This document shows positions 42,662 through 52,953 of a stretch of 64,000 bases of DNA, piece by piece. Each line of letters begins with the position of its first letter. The stretch's first letter is position 1. The notes beneath the pieces are model-generated. The model was not told the DNA's origin, made no database searches, and saw only the letters and a list, made by a program, of their open reading frames with translations. The translations under genes and the position numbers were made by a program. Source of the stretch: Tolypothrix sp. PCC 7712 (lineage in GTDB: Bacteria; Cyanobacteriota; Cyanobacteriia; Cyanobacteriales; Nostocaceae); the NCBI RefSeq assembly GCF_025860405.1, contig NZ_CP063785.1:4216001-4280000 (forward strand). Reading direction: 5' to 3'.

Positions 42662-43597
42662 ATGTCCGAGCGTAGTTACGCCATTTTAGGCACTGGTGCA
42701 TTAGGTGGTTTTTATGGTGCCAAGCTGCAAAAAGCTGGTTTAGATGTCCACTTTTTGCTGAGAAGTGATTATGAATATGTCAGTAAATCGGGTTTGGTGG
42801 TGGAATCAATTGATGGTGATTTCACCCTGACTCAAGTCAATGCCTACGATGATGTCGCCAAAATGCCACAATGCGATGTGGTGGTGGTGTCGCTGAAAAC
42901 TACACAAAACCATTTACTACCGCAGATGTTACCGCCCGTGGTTAAGGAGAATGGGGTGGTGTTGGTGTTGCAAAATGGATTGGCGGTAGAAGAGGAAGTT
43001 GCTCAGATAGTTGATAATGTGACTATTATTGGTGGGTTGTGTTTTCTCTGTTCCAACAAAGTTGCAGATGGACATATCCGTCACCTGGACTATGGACAAA
43101 TTACCTTGGGAGAATATGCTGCTAACTACAATCCGATGGGGATGACACCCAGGATGCAGCAAATAGCTGATGACTTTACTAATGCAGGTATCGCTATAGA
43201 GTTAACTGAAGACTTATTACTGGGGCGATGGAAAAAACTGGTGTGGAATATTCCCTATAATGGGTTGTCTGTAATTCTCAACGCCAGAACTGATGAGTTA
43301 ATGGCGAATATGCACACCCGTGAGTTAGTTGAACAGGTGATGTATGAAGTTAGCGCTGGGGCGAAGACGGGGGGGAGGGTGATTGCTGAGAGTTTTATTC
43401 AAACTATGTTGGATTATACGGTGAAGATGAAGCCTTACCGTACCAGCATGAAGATTGATTATGATGAACGTCGCCCTTTGGAAGTGGAAGCGATTTTTGG
43501 GAATCCGTTACGGAAGGCGCAAGCCGCAGGGGTGGATTTACGGTTGATTCGGTGTTTGTATCAGCAGTTGAAGTTTTTGGATAGGGGGAATGGGTAA
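42662..43597 (+). CDS. 2-dehydropantoate 2-reductase family (PanE-like)
   Basis: 311 residues. N-terminal Rossmann motif AILGTGALGGFYGAKLQKAG, then VVVVSLKTTQN and VLVLQNGLAVEE as in PanE/ApbA, followed by the helical C-terminal domain with the catalytic-region KKLVWNIPYNGLSV (Lys and Asn). It would reduce ketopantoate to pantoate for coenzyme A synthesis, using NADPH, but several paralogues of this family act on other ketoacids. The last codons (DRGNG and TAA) lie in a GGGTAAT-type heptamer repeat, so the original C-terminus may have been changed by a few residues. Monocistronic. Confidence 0.82.
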   Translation: MSERSYAILGTGALGGFYGAKLQKAGLDVHFLLRSDYEYVSKSGLVVESIDGDFTLTQVNAYDDVAKMPQCDVVVVSLKTTQNHLLPQMLPPVVKENGVVLVLQNGLAVEEEVAQIVDNVTIIGGLCFLCSNKVADGHIRHLDYGQITLGEYAANYNPMGMTPRMQQIADDFTNAGIAIELTEDLLLGRWKKLVWNIPYNGLSVILNARTDELMANMHTRELVEQVMYEVSAGAKTGGRVIAESFIQTMLDYTVKMKPYRTSMKIDYDERRPLEVEAIFGNPLRKAQAAGVDLRLIRCLYQQLKFLDRGNG

Positions 43598-43720
43598 TGG
43601 GGATTGGGGATTGGGGATTGGGGTAAAGCACCTGGGATGATTGGTGGTGCGTTGCGCTGCGCGACAACACACCCTACGGTTATACTTTTGACTGTTGACT
43701 GTTGACTGTTGACTGTTGAC

Positions 43721-45247
43721 TCACCTCAAGGTTGCGAGGAGTTCGAGTACTACACCGTTTGTCCAGCCGAAGCCGACTTCGTTGGAACTGTAGCCAAAGC
43801 AGATTTCGTCGGAAACGTTGGCGGAACAGCGTTCTACGTCGTATTTTTCGACTAGGCTACCGCGACGCTCAAATTCTTTAATTACCATAGCTAAGAATTT
43901 GCGGGCGATGCGATCGCCTTCTTGATGATAGCCGTAACGGTGCAATCCTTGGACAGCAATTAATGTTAAGGGTGCCCAGCCAAAGGGTGCATCCCATTGG
44001 TTACCTGTAACGCGGGTGCTGGTAAATAATCCGCCTGGGGCTTCAAAGATGGAGAGATTTTCAACGACGCGTTTGGCTTGTGCGTCGGAAGCGACTCCCA
44101 CCCACAGGGGATAAAAGGTGGTAGCAAATTCGTATTTGCGGCGTGTTTGAGTTTGAAAGTGATAGTCGAGATAAAGTCCCTGGGGTTCATCCCAAAGACA
44201 TTGATCGATGCGATCGCGTCTGACTTCTGCGCGATCGCGCCATTGTTGGGCTAGTTGTTCGTTACCGAGAATATCATTGATTTGCGCCAAGTCTTGTTCC
44301 ATTTGGTAAAGCAAGCTGTTGAGGCAGACGGGCGCATAATGGATAATATCAATACTAAAGGGGCCAAAGCGATTGCTGATATCAAAGCCAGATTCGCGCA
44401 TGGTGCGATCGCCTTTGTAAAACAGATTGCTTAATTCGTCTGTTTCTCGGTCATAGTAAAGGCTGACATCATAATCTTCGATTTCAAATTTTTGGTAGTA
44501 TTCTTTGACGCGTTCGTAGTGGTTTTTTCCTTCCTCATCGCGTTCGGAGAATAATACTTCTGGTGCTGGGCCTTCGCCTAAAGCATAATATCTGGATAAC
44601 CCTGTGGCAGGGTTGAGGTGGGGCGGGACTACCCAGTAATAGTAAAATTGCTCTAATAGCGGTACTGTTGACCTCAGCCATTCTTCATCTTGGCTATGCT
44701 GAAACATTGCCAAAACCATGAGGCTGAGGACGGGGGGTTGCGATCGCGACAGCATATAAGTACGGTTGGCATTAAGGATTGTGCCGTAATGCTGTACTTG
44801 GTAAAGTAACTGATCAACTTGACTTTGGGCTAAATCCAATTCGCCATCACGTAATAAACCTAGCAAAATAAAGTAACTGTCCCAGCCGTACATTTCGTTA
44901 AAACGTCCGCCTGGAACAACGTAATCGCCGGGGAGATATAGCAATCCATGTTCTCGGATGGCTTCGGCTTCGGGGGGTAGGGTGCGAATTTCGATTTGGC
45001 GGACATCTTCTTTAGATAGCGATCGCTCTAAGACGGACTGAACATTGGGACAATCTTCTCTAGGGGAAATGTAGATAATCCAAGGGCTATCGGGTTTATG
45101 TTCTAGTTTGGCATCTTTGGCAGATTGCAGTAAATGTGAGTGCGATCGCCTTAGGGTTTTCCAGGTTTTTTTGATATATGTTCTGACAGCTTCAATTTGT
45201 TTGCTGGTAAATGGGGATTGGGTGGAAGTTTGAGGTGTCATAAGCAA
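43721..45247 (-). CDS. treH: trehalase (GH37)
   Basis: 508 residues, cytoplasmic (no signal peptide). The GH37 signatures are present: PGGRFNEMYGWDSYF near residue 114 and QWDAPFGWAPLTLIAVQG near 420, the catalytic acid and base being in the (alpha/alpha)6 barrel. It hydrolyses trehalose to two glucose units. It is the last gene of the treZ-treY-treH series on the minus strand, as in Anabaena, where trehalose breakdown and synthesis are encoded together and respond to desiccation. Upstream is a 275-bp spacer with a palindromic repeat. Confidence 0.94.
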   Translation of the reverse strand: MLMTPQTSTQSPFTSKQIEAVRTYIKKTWKTLRRSHSHLLQSAKDAKLEHKPDSPWIIYISPREDCPNVQSVLERSLSKEDVRQIEIRTLPPEAEAIREHGLLYLPGDYVVPGGRFNEMYGWDSYFILLGLLRDGELDLAQSQVDQLLYQVQHYGTILNANRTYMLSRSQPPVLSLMVLAMFQHSQDEEWLRSTVPLLEQFYYYWVVPPHLNPATGLSRYYALGEGPAPEVLFSERDEEGKNHYERVKEYYQKFEIEDYDVSLYYDRETDELSNLFYKGDRTMRESGFDISNRFGPFSIDIIHYAPVCLNSLLYQMEQDLAQINDILGNEQLAQQWRDRAEVRRDRIDQCLWDEPQGLYLDYHFQTQTRRKYEFATTFYPLWVGVASDAQAKRVVENLSIFEAPGGLFTSTRVTGNQWDAPFGWAPLTLIAVQGLHRYGYHQEGDRIARKFLAMVIKEFERRGSLVEKYDVERCSANVSDEICFGYSSNEVGFGWTNGVVLELLATLR

Positions 45248-45330
45248 TTTATGGAAAATTTTTTCTCACGCAGAGGCGCGGAGGCGAATGGAAGAATTAA
45301 GCGCTAATGTTTGCGACAAATAAATTCTTT

Positions 45331-45395
45331 GTAGGGGCACGGCACCAGTAAGATAATTTGATACGCCACAAGATTGTGGATGCCGTGCCCATCTG
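45331..45395. repeat. variant of the GTAGGGGCACGGC / GCCGTGCCC palindrome
   Basis: It lies between treY and treH. The left arm GTAGGGGCACGGCACC and right arm GGATGCCGTGCCC are those of the 33293 repeat; the surrounding TTTGCGAC and GTCGCA are shared with the 4653 element. It could form a stem in the tre transcript. Confidence 0.65.
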
Positions 45396-45522
45396 TCGCA
45401 TAATGGTATAAAAAATATTTCTCTGTGTTCTCTGCGCCTCTGTGGTTTTAATCAGGATGGGTTTAGTAATGCGAAACGTTTACAGTAACACTCATTACTC
45501 ATTACTCATTACTCATTACTCA

Positions 45523-48318
45523 TTACTCATTACTCACTAACAAAGCTACGGGAAAATGCGCCAGTGCTGCGCCGATAGATAATGTTCCTGTCGCTTCTAG
45601 GGATTGCTGAGTTAGCAGGTTTTTCCAGGTGGCGGAGGTTCCTTTAGGTAATTGCAGATGTGTATCTTGCCATACCGATTCGCCTAAGGGATATTCCTCA
45701 GGTTGAATAAGGCTGGTGAAAAAGCGTGGGGCGATCGCGATCGCTGTTTGATTTCCCTGCTGTCTGGCAAAGGCGATAATATGATCGGCATGGGTTCCCT
45801 GGATTTCTAAGGGGAGATATTCACCGTCTTGGAATAGTTGCAGGTAATCGATTCTGGCTTTTAGGGCTTGTACTGTTAAAAAGAGTTTGATTCTCCCATC
45901 GGTTTTGGCGGTGAGTAATTCCGCAATTAAGCCCAGAATGTCGGTTTTGATTTGCTGTTTGATGTCGCTTAAATAACTCTGGCGTTGTTCAAAATCTACG
46001 GGGCGACGGTTATCGGGATCTACTAAGCTGAGTTCCCAAAGTTCGGTTCCTTGGTAAAAGTCGGGTACGCCAGGGGCAACAATTTTTAGTAGAGTTTGAG
46101 AAAGGGAGTTGAAGATACCATAGTTGGCAATGCGCTGTTGAAATTCGCGGAAATCTGTGAGGAAGTCTTGGGAGATAGATGGATCTAGAACTTTCTCCAC
46201 AAATGATGTACAAGCCTCTTCATACTCGCTATCGGGACGCAACCATGCTGTATGTACTTTGGCTTCCCGAATCGATTTAATGATGTATTCTTTCACCCTT
46301 TCTCCAAAGGTTGAATATTCATGTTCCGCGAAGGGAAACGCCCCGACTAAGGTTTGATAGAGAAAATATTCGTCATTGCGATCGGGCATAGTTGCATTTT
46401 TGCGCTTGCTTTTATGCCCTTGATTCATGCTACTCCACTTGTTAACTCGCTGTTCCCACTCATCAGGAATTTCTGACAGCACATTTAACCTAGCGCGCAC
46501 ATCTTCACCCCGCTTGGTGTCGTGGGTGGCGGTGGTGTTCATAGTATGGGGCCAAGTTTGTTGGTGCTTGTGGTTAAAATTATGGAATTCGCCCAGAGAA
46601 ATACCAAAATGACTGGGATTTCCGCCGACTTCATTGAGGGAGATAAAGCAGTTGTAGGAATATAATGTGGTGTCTTCTACGCCTTTCGCCATCAAAGGCC
46701 CGGTGTATTGCTGCATCCGCATGACAAAATATAGCCATTGTTCCCGTTCTGTTTGCGTGAGGGAGTCATCAAACTCCAGTAGCATCAGCTTTTCAATGAA
46801 GTCCATTTCATGCTGTAACAAAGGCGCTTGGACTTTGGCTTGGCGAATTACTTCCTCAATGTAGGCGCGATCGCCTTCTTGAATGCCGTCAGGTGTAATA
46901 TAGGTGCGGTAAATAGGGAAGAGAGTGAGAATTTCTGCGATCGCTCTTTTTAAGCCGTTGACTGTAAAATCATTGCCAAAGCGATATTTGCTGGAAATAT
47001 TCTTTAACAAAATCGCTAAATTATCAACGTCTCCTGCTAAATTCTTTTCTAGAATCAGGTGCTTATTCTTGTTGACAAGGGATGCATAATCTACTTTATT
47101 ACCGATAAATTTCTGATAAATTTGCTCAAATTCTGACTCGTTTGCTGATTGACAGAATACGCCATTGATATAGTTTAAAAAGTCATAACCAGATGTACCT
47201 GCAATTCTCCAGTTTTCTGGCAAATCTTCTGTGAGTTCCAAGATTTTTTCAACAGTGATATAGACATCACCCATTTTTTCTTGCAGTCTTTCTAAATATT
47301 GGCTGGGGTTATAAAGTCCGTCAATATGGTCAATGCGTAAGCCTGTAAATTTGCCTTCTGCTACTAACTTTTGAATTAAGCTATGGGTGTTATTAAAAAC
47401 CCGCAGTTCTTCAACTTTCACCGAAATCAGTTCATTGACGGTAAAGAAGCGACGATAGTTCATTTCTTCCGCGCCAACTTTCCAAAAAGCGAGGCGATAA
47501 AATTGCTCTTTGAGGATGTCATCGAGCAAATTAAAGCTTTCGGAATTACCTGGTTCGCCGTTGAATGTTTTCAGGTTATCGTCAATGAACTCGCGGATAT
47601 CATCGTTAGTAGTATATAGTTCCCAAACTAAACCTTTAATAAAGGCGATTTGGTCTTGACGCTGTTTACCAGCCACCTCAGAAGGGACGTTTTTCAGAAT
47701 GTAGAGAATCCCTAATAATTTAATAAAATCGGGATGATTGCGTCCTAAAGTCCGGGTAAGTCTGCCCAGATTATAAGTGAGGAATTTGGTGTAAGATTCT
47801 AACCGCAGGGGCAATTTTAAACTGTAATAATTAACAGTTAACCCGTTTTGTTCATATTGCAATTGAATGTCTCCCTTTTCTAGGGAAACACCATAAAAGT
47901 CTCCCAGCAAAGGTGCGAGTATGCGCTGTTCGCGATCGCCAAAGGGTACATTCCAGCATAAATCGAAGTAGTCGGTATAGCTGGAATCTGGGCCATGTTC
48001 TAATACATCCATTAAGTAGGCGTTTTCGCTACTATAAGCCATGTGGTTAGGTACAATGTCTTGTAACCATCCCATACCAAGGGATTGGAGTTCGCTGACT
48101 AAGGCTTCAAAGGATTCTGTACTACCTAATTCGGGATTAAGTTGAGCAGCATCTACTACATCATAGCCATGCGTACTACCGGATCTAGCTTTGAAGATAG
48201 GGGAGGCGTATAAATCGGAGATACCTAAATCAGCCAAGTAAGCTGCGATCGCTTTGGCGTTGTCAAAGTTAAATTGCGATGTAAATTGAATTCGATATGT
48301 AGCTTTAGGAATTCGCAT
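45523..48318 (-). CDS. treY: maltooligosyltrehalose synthase
   Basis: 931 residues, the usual size for TreY (GH13 family). Motifs: AYLADLGISDLYASPIFKAR, DIVPNHMA, the nucleophile region LRIDHIDGLYNP, the acid TVEKILE, TSGYDFLN and TTATHDTKRGEDVRARL. It converts the reducing end of maltooligosaccharides or glycogen chains into a trehalosyl unit. It lies downstream of treZ (210-bp gap) and upstream of treH. The last codons (SNE, TAA) are encoded by an ACTCATT heptamer array (45490-45535), so the repeat provides the stop. Confidence 0.96.
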   Translation of the reverse strand: MRIPKATYRIQFTSQFNFDNAKAIAAYLADLGISDLYASPIFKARSGSTHGYDVVDAAQLNPELGSTESFEALVSELQSLGMGWLQDIVPNHMAYSSENAYLMDVLEHGPDSSYTDYFDLCWNVPFGDREQRILAPLLGDFYGVSLEKGDIQLQYEQNGLTVNYYSLKLPLRLESYTKFLTYNLGRLTRTLGRNHPDFIKLLGILYILKNVPSEVAGKQRQDQIAFIKGLVWELYTTNDDIREFIDDNLKTFNGEPGNSESFNLLDDILKEQFYRLAFWKVGAEEMNYRRFFTVNELISVKVEELRVFNNTHSLIQKLVAEGKFTGLRIDHIDGLYNPSQYLERLQEKMGDVYITVEKILELTEDLPENWRIAGTSGYDFLNYINGVFCQSANESEFEQIYQKFIGNKVDYASLVNKNKHLILEKNLAGDVDNLAILLKNISSKYRFGNDFTVNGLKRAIAEILTLFPIYRTYITPDGIQEGDRAYIEEVIRQAKVQAPLLQHEMDFIEKLMLLEFDDSLTQTEREQWLYFVMRMQQYTGPLMAKGVEDTTLYSYNCFISLNEVGGNPSHFGISLGEFHNFNHKHQQTWPHTMNTTATHDTKRGEDVRARLNVLSEIPDEWEQRVNKWSSMNQGHKSKRKNATMPDRNDEYFLYQTLVGAFPFAEHEYSTFGERVKEYIIKSIREAKVHTAWLRPDSEYEEACTSFVEKVLDPSISQDFLTDFREFQQRIANYGIFNSLSQTLLKIVAPGVPDFYQGTELWELSLVDPDNRRPVDFEQRQSYLSDIKQQIKTDILGLIAELLTAKTDGRIKLFLTVQALKARIDYLQLFQDGEYLPLEIQGTHADHIIAFARQQGNQTAIAIAPRFFTSLIQPEEYPLGESVWQDTHLQLPKGTSATWKNLLTQQSLEATGTLSIGAALAHFPVALLVSNE

Positions 48319-48528
48319 AATATTGACTTGTAAATAGTGTTGACTGTTGACGGATGACTGTTGACTGGGAAGAGAGATTTTTATGCGTGCTGGTGTACGC
48401 AGTTCATGATGACTGTTGTTTGAATTGATAAATTTGAATTAGATTATGTCTTTGCGTCTTTGCGCCTTGGCGTGAGATTTCTTTTAAACGAACCACAGAG
48501 ACGCAGAGAACACAGAGAAGAAGAGAAA

Positions 48529-50379
48529 TTAAGACTCTAATTCATACAGCACTAAACTGTGAGGTTGCAGTTGCAATTCTTGTCCTACAGCTAAATTATT
48601 CGGTGCTGGTGAACCAGGGCCAGACCATAATGTATCGGCTGAGTCTAATTTTTTATGAGCAGTGCTTTCAATTGGTAAAGTTAATGTTATGGGAGATTGA
48701 TTAAAATTCATGGCAAATATTACTTGATTGGCTTCACTCCAACGCCGCACTATCACTAATTGTTTCTCTTCATTGCTAGTTGCTTCGATGCAATTGCGGT
48801 CTTTTTTCAAAAGTGCGGGATGGGTTTTGCGCCAATTAATTAACTCACGATGCCAATCTAATAAAACCTTGTGCTTACCTTCGTTACGTAATTGCCAGTT
48901 GAGTTTACAATTCAAAAATGTTTCTGCTGATTCTGGATCTGGTGGATCTTCATCATAGTGAAACGCTGCAAATTCTTGTTTACGCCCTGCCCTGACTGCT
49001 TGAATTAAATCAGGGTCGGAGTGACTCACAAAATACATGAAAGGTGCAGTTTCGCCGTATTCTTCACCCATGAATAATAAAGGTAAGTAAGGCGATAGCA
49101 GCACAGCACCAGCAGCTAATTTTAATCCTTCAAAAGAAATGCGATTCCACAGGCGATCGCCCTTCATTTGATTGCCGATTTGGTCGTGATTTTGGATGCA
49201 AACGGAAAATTGAAATGGCGGGCGATCGCGGCAGGGAATACCATGAAATCGTTTACGATGGGGCGCGTATAGCCAATCGTAGACGAAGGTATCTTGGTAA
49301 GCTTTGGCTAGTTGAGCGCATTCACCATAATCTTGATAATATCCTTGGCGATCGCCTGTTAACAATGCGTGTAATGCGTGGTGAAAGTCATCACTCCACT
49401 GTGCATCCAGCCCATAACCACCCAATTCTGGTGGGCGGATGATTTGGGGATTATTTAAGTCACTTTCGGCAATTAAATAGCGTTTGCAATTAGCATTCTG
49501 GCAAAAGTGATGTACTGCTTCCGCTAATTCCCACAGAAAATGTTTTGCGCCTAAATCGTAAATCGCCTGAATTGCATCCAGCCGCAAAGCATCAATATGA
49601 AATTCTCCCAACCAATACAGCGCATTTTGGATGAAATAGTGACGCACACCTTGACTGTGGGCATCATCGAAATTCATTGCATTGCCCCAAGGGGTTTTAT
49701 AGGTTTTAGTAAAATAAGGCGCAAATTGACCCATATAGTTACCTTCTGGGCCAAAGTGGTTATAAACCACATCCAGCACTACCGCAATCCCATGTTGATG
49801 ACAAGCATTCACCAGTTCCTTTAAATCGGCTGGTGTACCGTAGGAATTTTGCACAGCAAAAGGGTAAACGCCATCATAACCCCAGTTCCGGTATGCTAAA
49901 TCCGGTTGAATATGGGTATCGCCGGGGAACTGGGCAATAGGCATAAGTTCAATAGCGTTAATTCCCACTTCTCTAAGTTCCGCCAACCGGGGAATAATCG
50001 CTTTAAAAGTACCTTCCGGTGTAAATGTGCCTACGTGAAGTTCATAGAAAATCATCGCTTCTAAAGGCACACCAGTCCAGTTGTCATCTGTCCAATTAAA
50101 CTGCGGATCGATTACCTGCGAGGGGCCGTGAACTCCTTCGGGTTGATAGTGTGATGCAGGATCGGCAAAAGCATTTTCGCCATCCAAAACATAGCGATAA
50201 AGCGTATCAGGATAGACATCATTTATTTTGATTTGCCAGTATCCCGCTTCTATATGAGGTTTGAGCGGAATTATTTGTTCTTGTGGTGATAAAATTTGCA
50301 GCGCCACGCTATTTAGTGTAGGCGACCAAACTGTAAACTCACACTCTCCGTTACCCAAGTAGTTAGCACCAGTCCTCAC
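48529..50379 (-). CDS. treZ: maltooligosyltrehalose trehalohydrolase
   Basis: 616 residues, GH13. An N-terminal beta-sandwich (RTGANYLGNGECEFTVWSP) is followed by the barrel with GINAIELMPIAQFPGD, VVLDVVYNHFGPEGNY, the nucleophile ALRLDAIQAIYD, the acid LIAESDLN and FSVCIQNHDQIGN. It releases free trehalose from the trehalosyl ends made by TreY. First gene of the tre series; start ATG 50379 gives the family N-terminus. No second strong promoter motif was identified by eye. Confidence 0.95.
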   Translation of the reverse strand: MRTGANYLGNGECEFTVWSPTLNSVALQILSPQEQIIPLKPHIEAGYWQIKINDVYPDTLYRYVLDGENAFADPASHYQPEGVHGPSQVIDPQFNWTDDNWTGVPLEAMIFYELHVGTFTPEGTFKAIIPRLAELREVGINAIELMPIAQFPGDTHIQPDLAYRNWGYDGVYPFAVQNSYGTPADLKELVNACHQHGIAVVLDVVYNHFGPEGNYMGQFAPYFTKTYKTPWGNAMNFDDAHSQGVRHYFIQNALYWLGEFHIDALRLDAIQAIYDLGAKHFLWELAEAVHHFCQNANCKRYLIAESDLNNPQIIRPPELGGYGLDAQWSDDFHHALHALLTGDRQGYYQDYGECAQLAKAYQDTFVYDWLYAPHRKRFHGIPCRDRPPFQFSVCIQNHDQIGNQMKGDRLWNRISFEGLKLAAGAVLLSPYLPLLFMGEEYGETAPFMYFVSHSDPDLIQAVRAGRKQEFAAFHYDEDPPDPESAETFLNCKLNWQLRNEGKHKVLLDWHRELINWRKTHPALLKKDRNCIEATSNEEKQLVIVRRWSEANQVIFAMNFNQSPITLTLPIESTAHKKLDSADTLWSGPGSPAPNNLAVGQELQLQPHSLVLYELES

Positions 50380-50763
50380 GCAGTATCCTCCCGTTAGATA
50401 ATGTGTGCCGAATTGTGGCTTGACTTTTGGTTATGCCAATTCTGCAAAATCTAGGAACAGATTTAATGTTTAGAAAATCATATTTAATCTGACTTTCTAA
50501 ATTACAAAATAGGAATTGGTAAGCAAAAAATCCTGCCAGATAGCATCATGGATTGTCTAGCAGAGAATTTACCAGCACCCACAGGCGGATTTTTTTCAGC
50601 CGAAAAGCTTGTCTATTCACCTATATAGAGAATATTCATGAAAAAAACTCTATCGAATTGAGTAATTTGCTCAAATTACTTGATATTGGCTGGCAAATCA
50701 AGAATCAGTACCCATGAGAAAATGCAATTATGAGCATCTCTAGATGAGTACAGCAATATTCAC
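50380..50763. other. divergent intergenic region treZ / Rpn gene
   Basis: AT-rich DNA with no gene and no heptamer repeats. It presumably contains the tre promoter. Nothing else was recognised. Confidence 0.5.
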
Positions 50764-51648
50764 ATGATTGATCACGACCGTTTATTTAAAGAACTAATTT
50801 CTACATTCTTTCTCGAATTTTTAGAATTATTCTTTCCCCAGGTAATGGCTTATCTAGAACCTGAATCATTAAAATTTCTAGACAAAGAAGTATTTACCGA
50901 TGTTACTGCTGGCGAACAATACGAAGCCGATTTAGTAGCACAAATCAGATTCCGAGAACAAGAGACATTTTTTCTCGTCCATATCGAAAACCAATCCTAC
51001 CCCCAAGCTGATTTTGGGCGGAGAATGTTTCGATATTTTGCGCGCTTATTTGAAAAGCACGCATTACCTGTATATCCCATCGTTATATTTTCTTACGACA
51101 CCCCACGCACACCCCAAACGAATATTTACCGTGTCGAGTTTCCCGACAAAACAGTTTTAGAATTTAACTATGGGGTAGTTCAACTCAATCAATTAAACTG
51201 GCGTGACTTTTTACAACAAGAAAACCCCGTAGCCAGCGCCCTCATGGCTAAAATGAATATAGCACCCTCAGAACGTCCCCGAGTCAAGTCTGAATGCTTG
51301 CGTTTGTTAGCAACTTTACGACTTGATCCAGCCAGAATGAAAATGATTTCTGGCTTTGTTGATACTTATCTCAAGTTAAACGCAGCAGAACAAGAGATTT
51401 TTAAAACTGAGATTGCTAAATTTGAACCAGTCAAACAAGAGGTAGTTATGGAAATTGTTACTAGTTGGCAATTAGAAGGCAAACAGGAAATAATTATACG
51501 TCAACTAAACCGGAAAGTTGGTGCGATCACACCGAAATTACAAGAAAAGATTCTCGAATTACCTAATACCCAATTAGAAGATTTAGGCGAAGCGTTGTTA
51601 GATTTTAATAGTCAAGAAGATTTAGTAAATTGGTTGCAGGCAGTGTGA
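50764..51648 (+). CDS. Rpn-family PD-(D/E)XK nuclease-like protein with C-terminal DUF4351
   Basis: 294 residues. The N-terminal half has the Rpn/transposase-31-like nuclease fold: HDRLFKELISTFFLEFLELF, then YEADLVAQIRF and FLVHIENQSY, which supply the D and E-x-Q of the PD-(D/E)XK site. The C-terminal ~60 residues (IIIRQLNRKVGAITPKLQEK, then LPNTQLEDLGEALLDF and LVNWL) are DUF4351. Such proteins are very common in Nostocales, usually in many copies. They are linked to recombination-promoting nucleases, but the role in cyanobacteria is unproven. Its 3' 200 bp are duplicated downstream. Confidence 0.85.
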   Translation: MIDHDRLFKELISTFFLEFLELFFPQVMAYLEPESLKFLDKEVFTDVTAGEQYEADLVAQIRFREQETFFLVHIENQSYPQADFGRRMFRYFARLFEKHALPVYPIVIFSYDTPRTPQTNIYRVEFPDKTVLEFNYGVVQLNQLNWRDFLQQENPVASALMAKMNIAPSERPRVKSECLRLLATLRLDPARMKMISGFVDTYLKLNAAEQEIFKTEIAKFEPVKQEVVMEIVTSWQLEGKQEIIIRQLNRKVGAITPKLQEKILELPNTQLEDLGEALLDFNSQEDLVNWLQAV

Positions 51649-51698
51649 GGGTAAAATCAAGTCAACTAAAACTGAATCAGCAAAACACGAGTTAAGTT

Positions 51699-51905
51699 AT
51701 GGAAATTGTTACTAGTTGGCAATTAGAAGGCAAACAGGAAATAATTATGCGCCAACTTAACCGGAAAGTAGGTGCGATCGCACTGGAATTGCAAGAAAAA
51801 ATTCTCCAATTACCTAATACCCAATTAGAAGATTTAGGCGAAGCTTTGTTAGATTTTACTAGCCAAGAGGATTTAGTCAATTGGTTGCAGGGATTGTCAG
51901 AGTAA
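51699..51905 (+). CDS. free DUF4351 module (tandem duplicate of the preceding C-terminus)
   Basis: 68 residues starting MEIVTSWQLEGKQEIIMRQL, nearly identical to the last 66 residues of the Rpn gene 250 bp upstream. The start codon corresponds to an internal Met of the parent. No nuclease part is attached. It is either a pseudogene-like duplication or a small modulator that could compete for partners of the full protein. No good SD (only AGTT before the ATG). Confidence 0.6.
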   Translation: MEIVTSWQLEGKQEIIMRQLNRKVGAIALELQEKILQLPNTQLEDLGEALLDFTSQEDLVNWLQGLSE

Positions 51906-51950
51906 AATAATTGGCGATCGCACTCACTAAATTGTTCCCAAAAACGAAAT

Positions 51951-52745
51951 TCAAGTGGGGTTAATTCGCTTTGCTATCCAATAAAATAATGATGGTAAAT
52001 ATCTTTTAAAATACACCATCAAAATATCAGCACCGCCAATATAAACTTCTTGCTGCTGGCGATAAATACTTTTGATAATTTTTTGCGCGCAAATCTCAGC
52101 CGTCATCCCTTTTGCTTGCCCTTCATCCATTTGCTGATGTAAACTGCCATCAGCAGTTAAAGCATTTGATGAAATATTAGTTTTAATTCGCCCAGGACAA
52201 ACTATAGTAATAAAAATATTATTTTCTGGTTTTAATTCTATCTGTAATGTTTCAAACCATCCATGTAGCGCGTGTTTTGAGGCTGCATAGGCTGAACGTA
52301 GCGGAAAGCCAAATTTTCCTACGAGGCTGGAAGTCACCGCAATTTGTCCGCCACCTTGTTTAATCATATATGGCAGAACTTTTTTAGTTATATTAATCGT
52401 GCCAAAATAGTTGACTTCCATAATTTTTCTGTCAACTATTTCCTGAGTATCAACAGCTAAAGAACGTTGGCTAATACCTGCATTATTTACTAATATATCT
52501 ACTTTGCCATAATGATTTATAGCTGTATTAACTGCATTTTCTACGGCTATATTATTGGTAATATCCAAGGGAATAATTAAACATTCGCTCTTGATTTGCT
52601 GTTTAACTCTTTGTAATTCCGTTTCTTTTCTTGAGGAAATAATTAGCTTTGCACCTTGATTAGCAAATTGGTAAGCTAATGCTTCCCCAATCCCAGAAGA
52701 TGCGCCAGTAATCCAAACAACTTTATCTAAAAAAAGCATTTTCAA
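51951..52745 (-). CDS. short-chain dehydrogenase/reductase (SDR)
   Basis: 264 residues of the classical SDR type. Cofactor motif VVWITGASSGIGEALAYQFA (residues ~9-28), NNAG (LVNNAGISQRS), catalytic Ser in AVTSSLVGKFG and the YAASKHA active site. The basic residues after the glycine motif (SSRKE) suggest NADPH. It is close to DHRS7/3-oxoacyl-reductase-like enzymes; the substrate is unknown. Minus strand, monocistronic, with a small MITE just upstream of the start. Confidence 0.9.
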   Translation of the reverse strand: MKMLFLDKVVWITGASSGIGEALAYQFANQGAKLIISSRKETELQRVKQQIKSECLIIPLDITNNIAVENAVNTAINHYGKVDILVNNAGISQRSLAVDTQEIVDRKIMEVNYFGTINITKKVLPYMIKQGGGQIAVTSSLVGKFGFPLRSAYAASKHALHGWFETLQIELKPENNIFITIVCPGRIKTNISSNALTADGSLHQQMDEGQAKGMTAEICAQKIIKSIYRQQQEVYIGGADILMVYFKRYLPSLFYWIAKRINPT

Positions 52746-52775
52746 AATTATAAACTACGAATTATAGCCTTTCTT

Positions 52776-52916
52776 ATACCAATTTTAAAAAAGAATGCGA
52801 CAGATGCGTAGGTTGGGTTAAACGGAGTGAAACCCAACATATACAAGGCGTTGGGGTGTTGGGTTTCGTTCCTCAACCCAACCTACATTTGCAGCGATCA
52901 TTCTTCAAATTGGTAT
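52776..52916. repeat. 141-bp palindromic element, ATACCAATTT termini
   Basis: It runs from ATACCAATTTTAAAAAAG to CTTCAAATTGGTAT, with inner inverted arms GTAGGTTGGGTT and AACCCAACCTAC around GAAACCCAACA/TGTTGGGTTTC. It shares AAAAAAGAATGCGAC with the 12595 and 4653 elements. It lies in the promoter region of the SDR gene. Confidence 0.75.
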
Positions 52917-52953
52917 TAATCTATTGAATTACAAATAAATTTATCTGCGTCCA

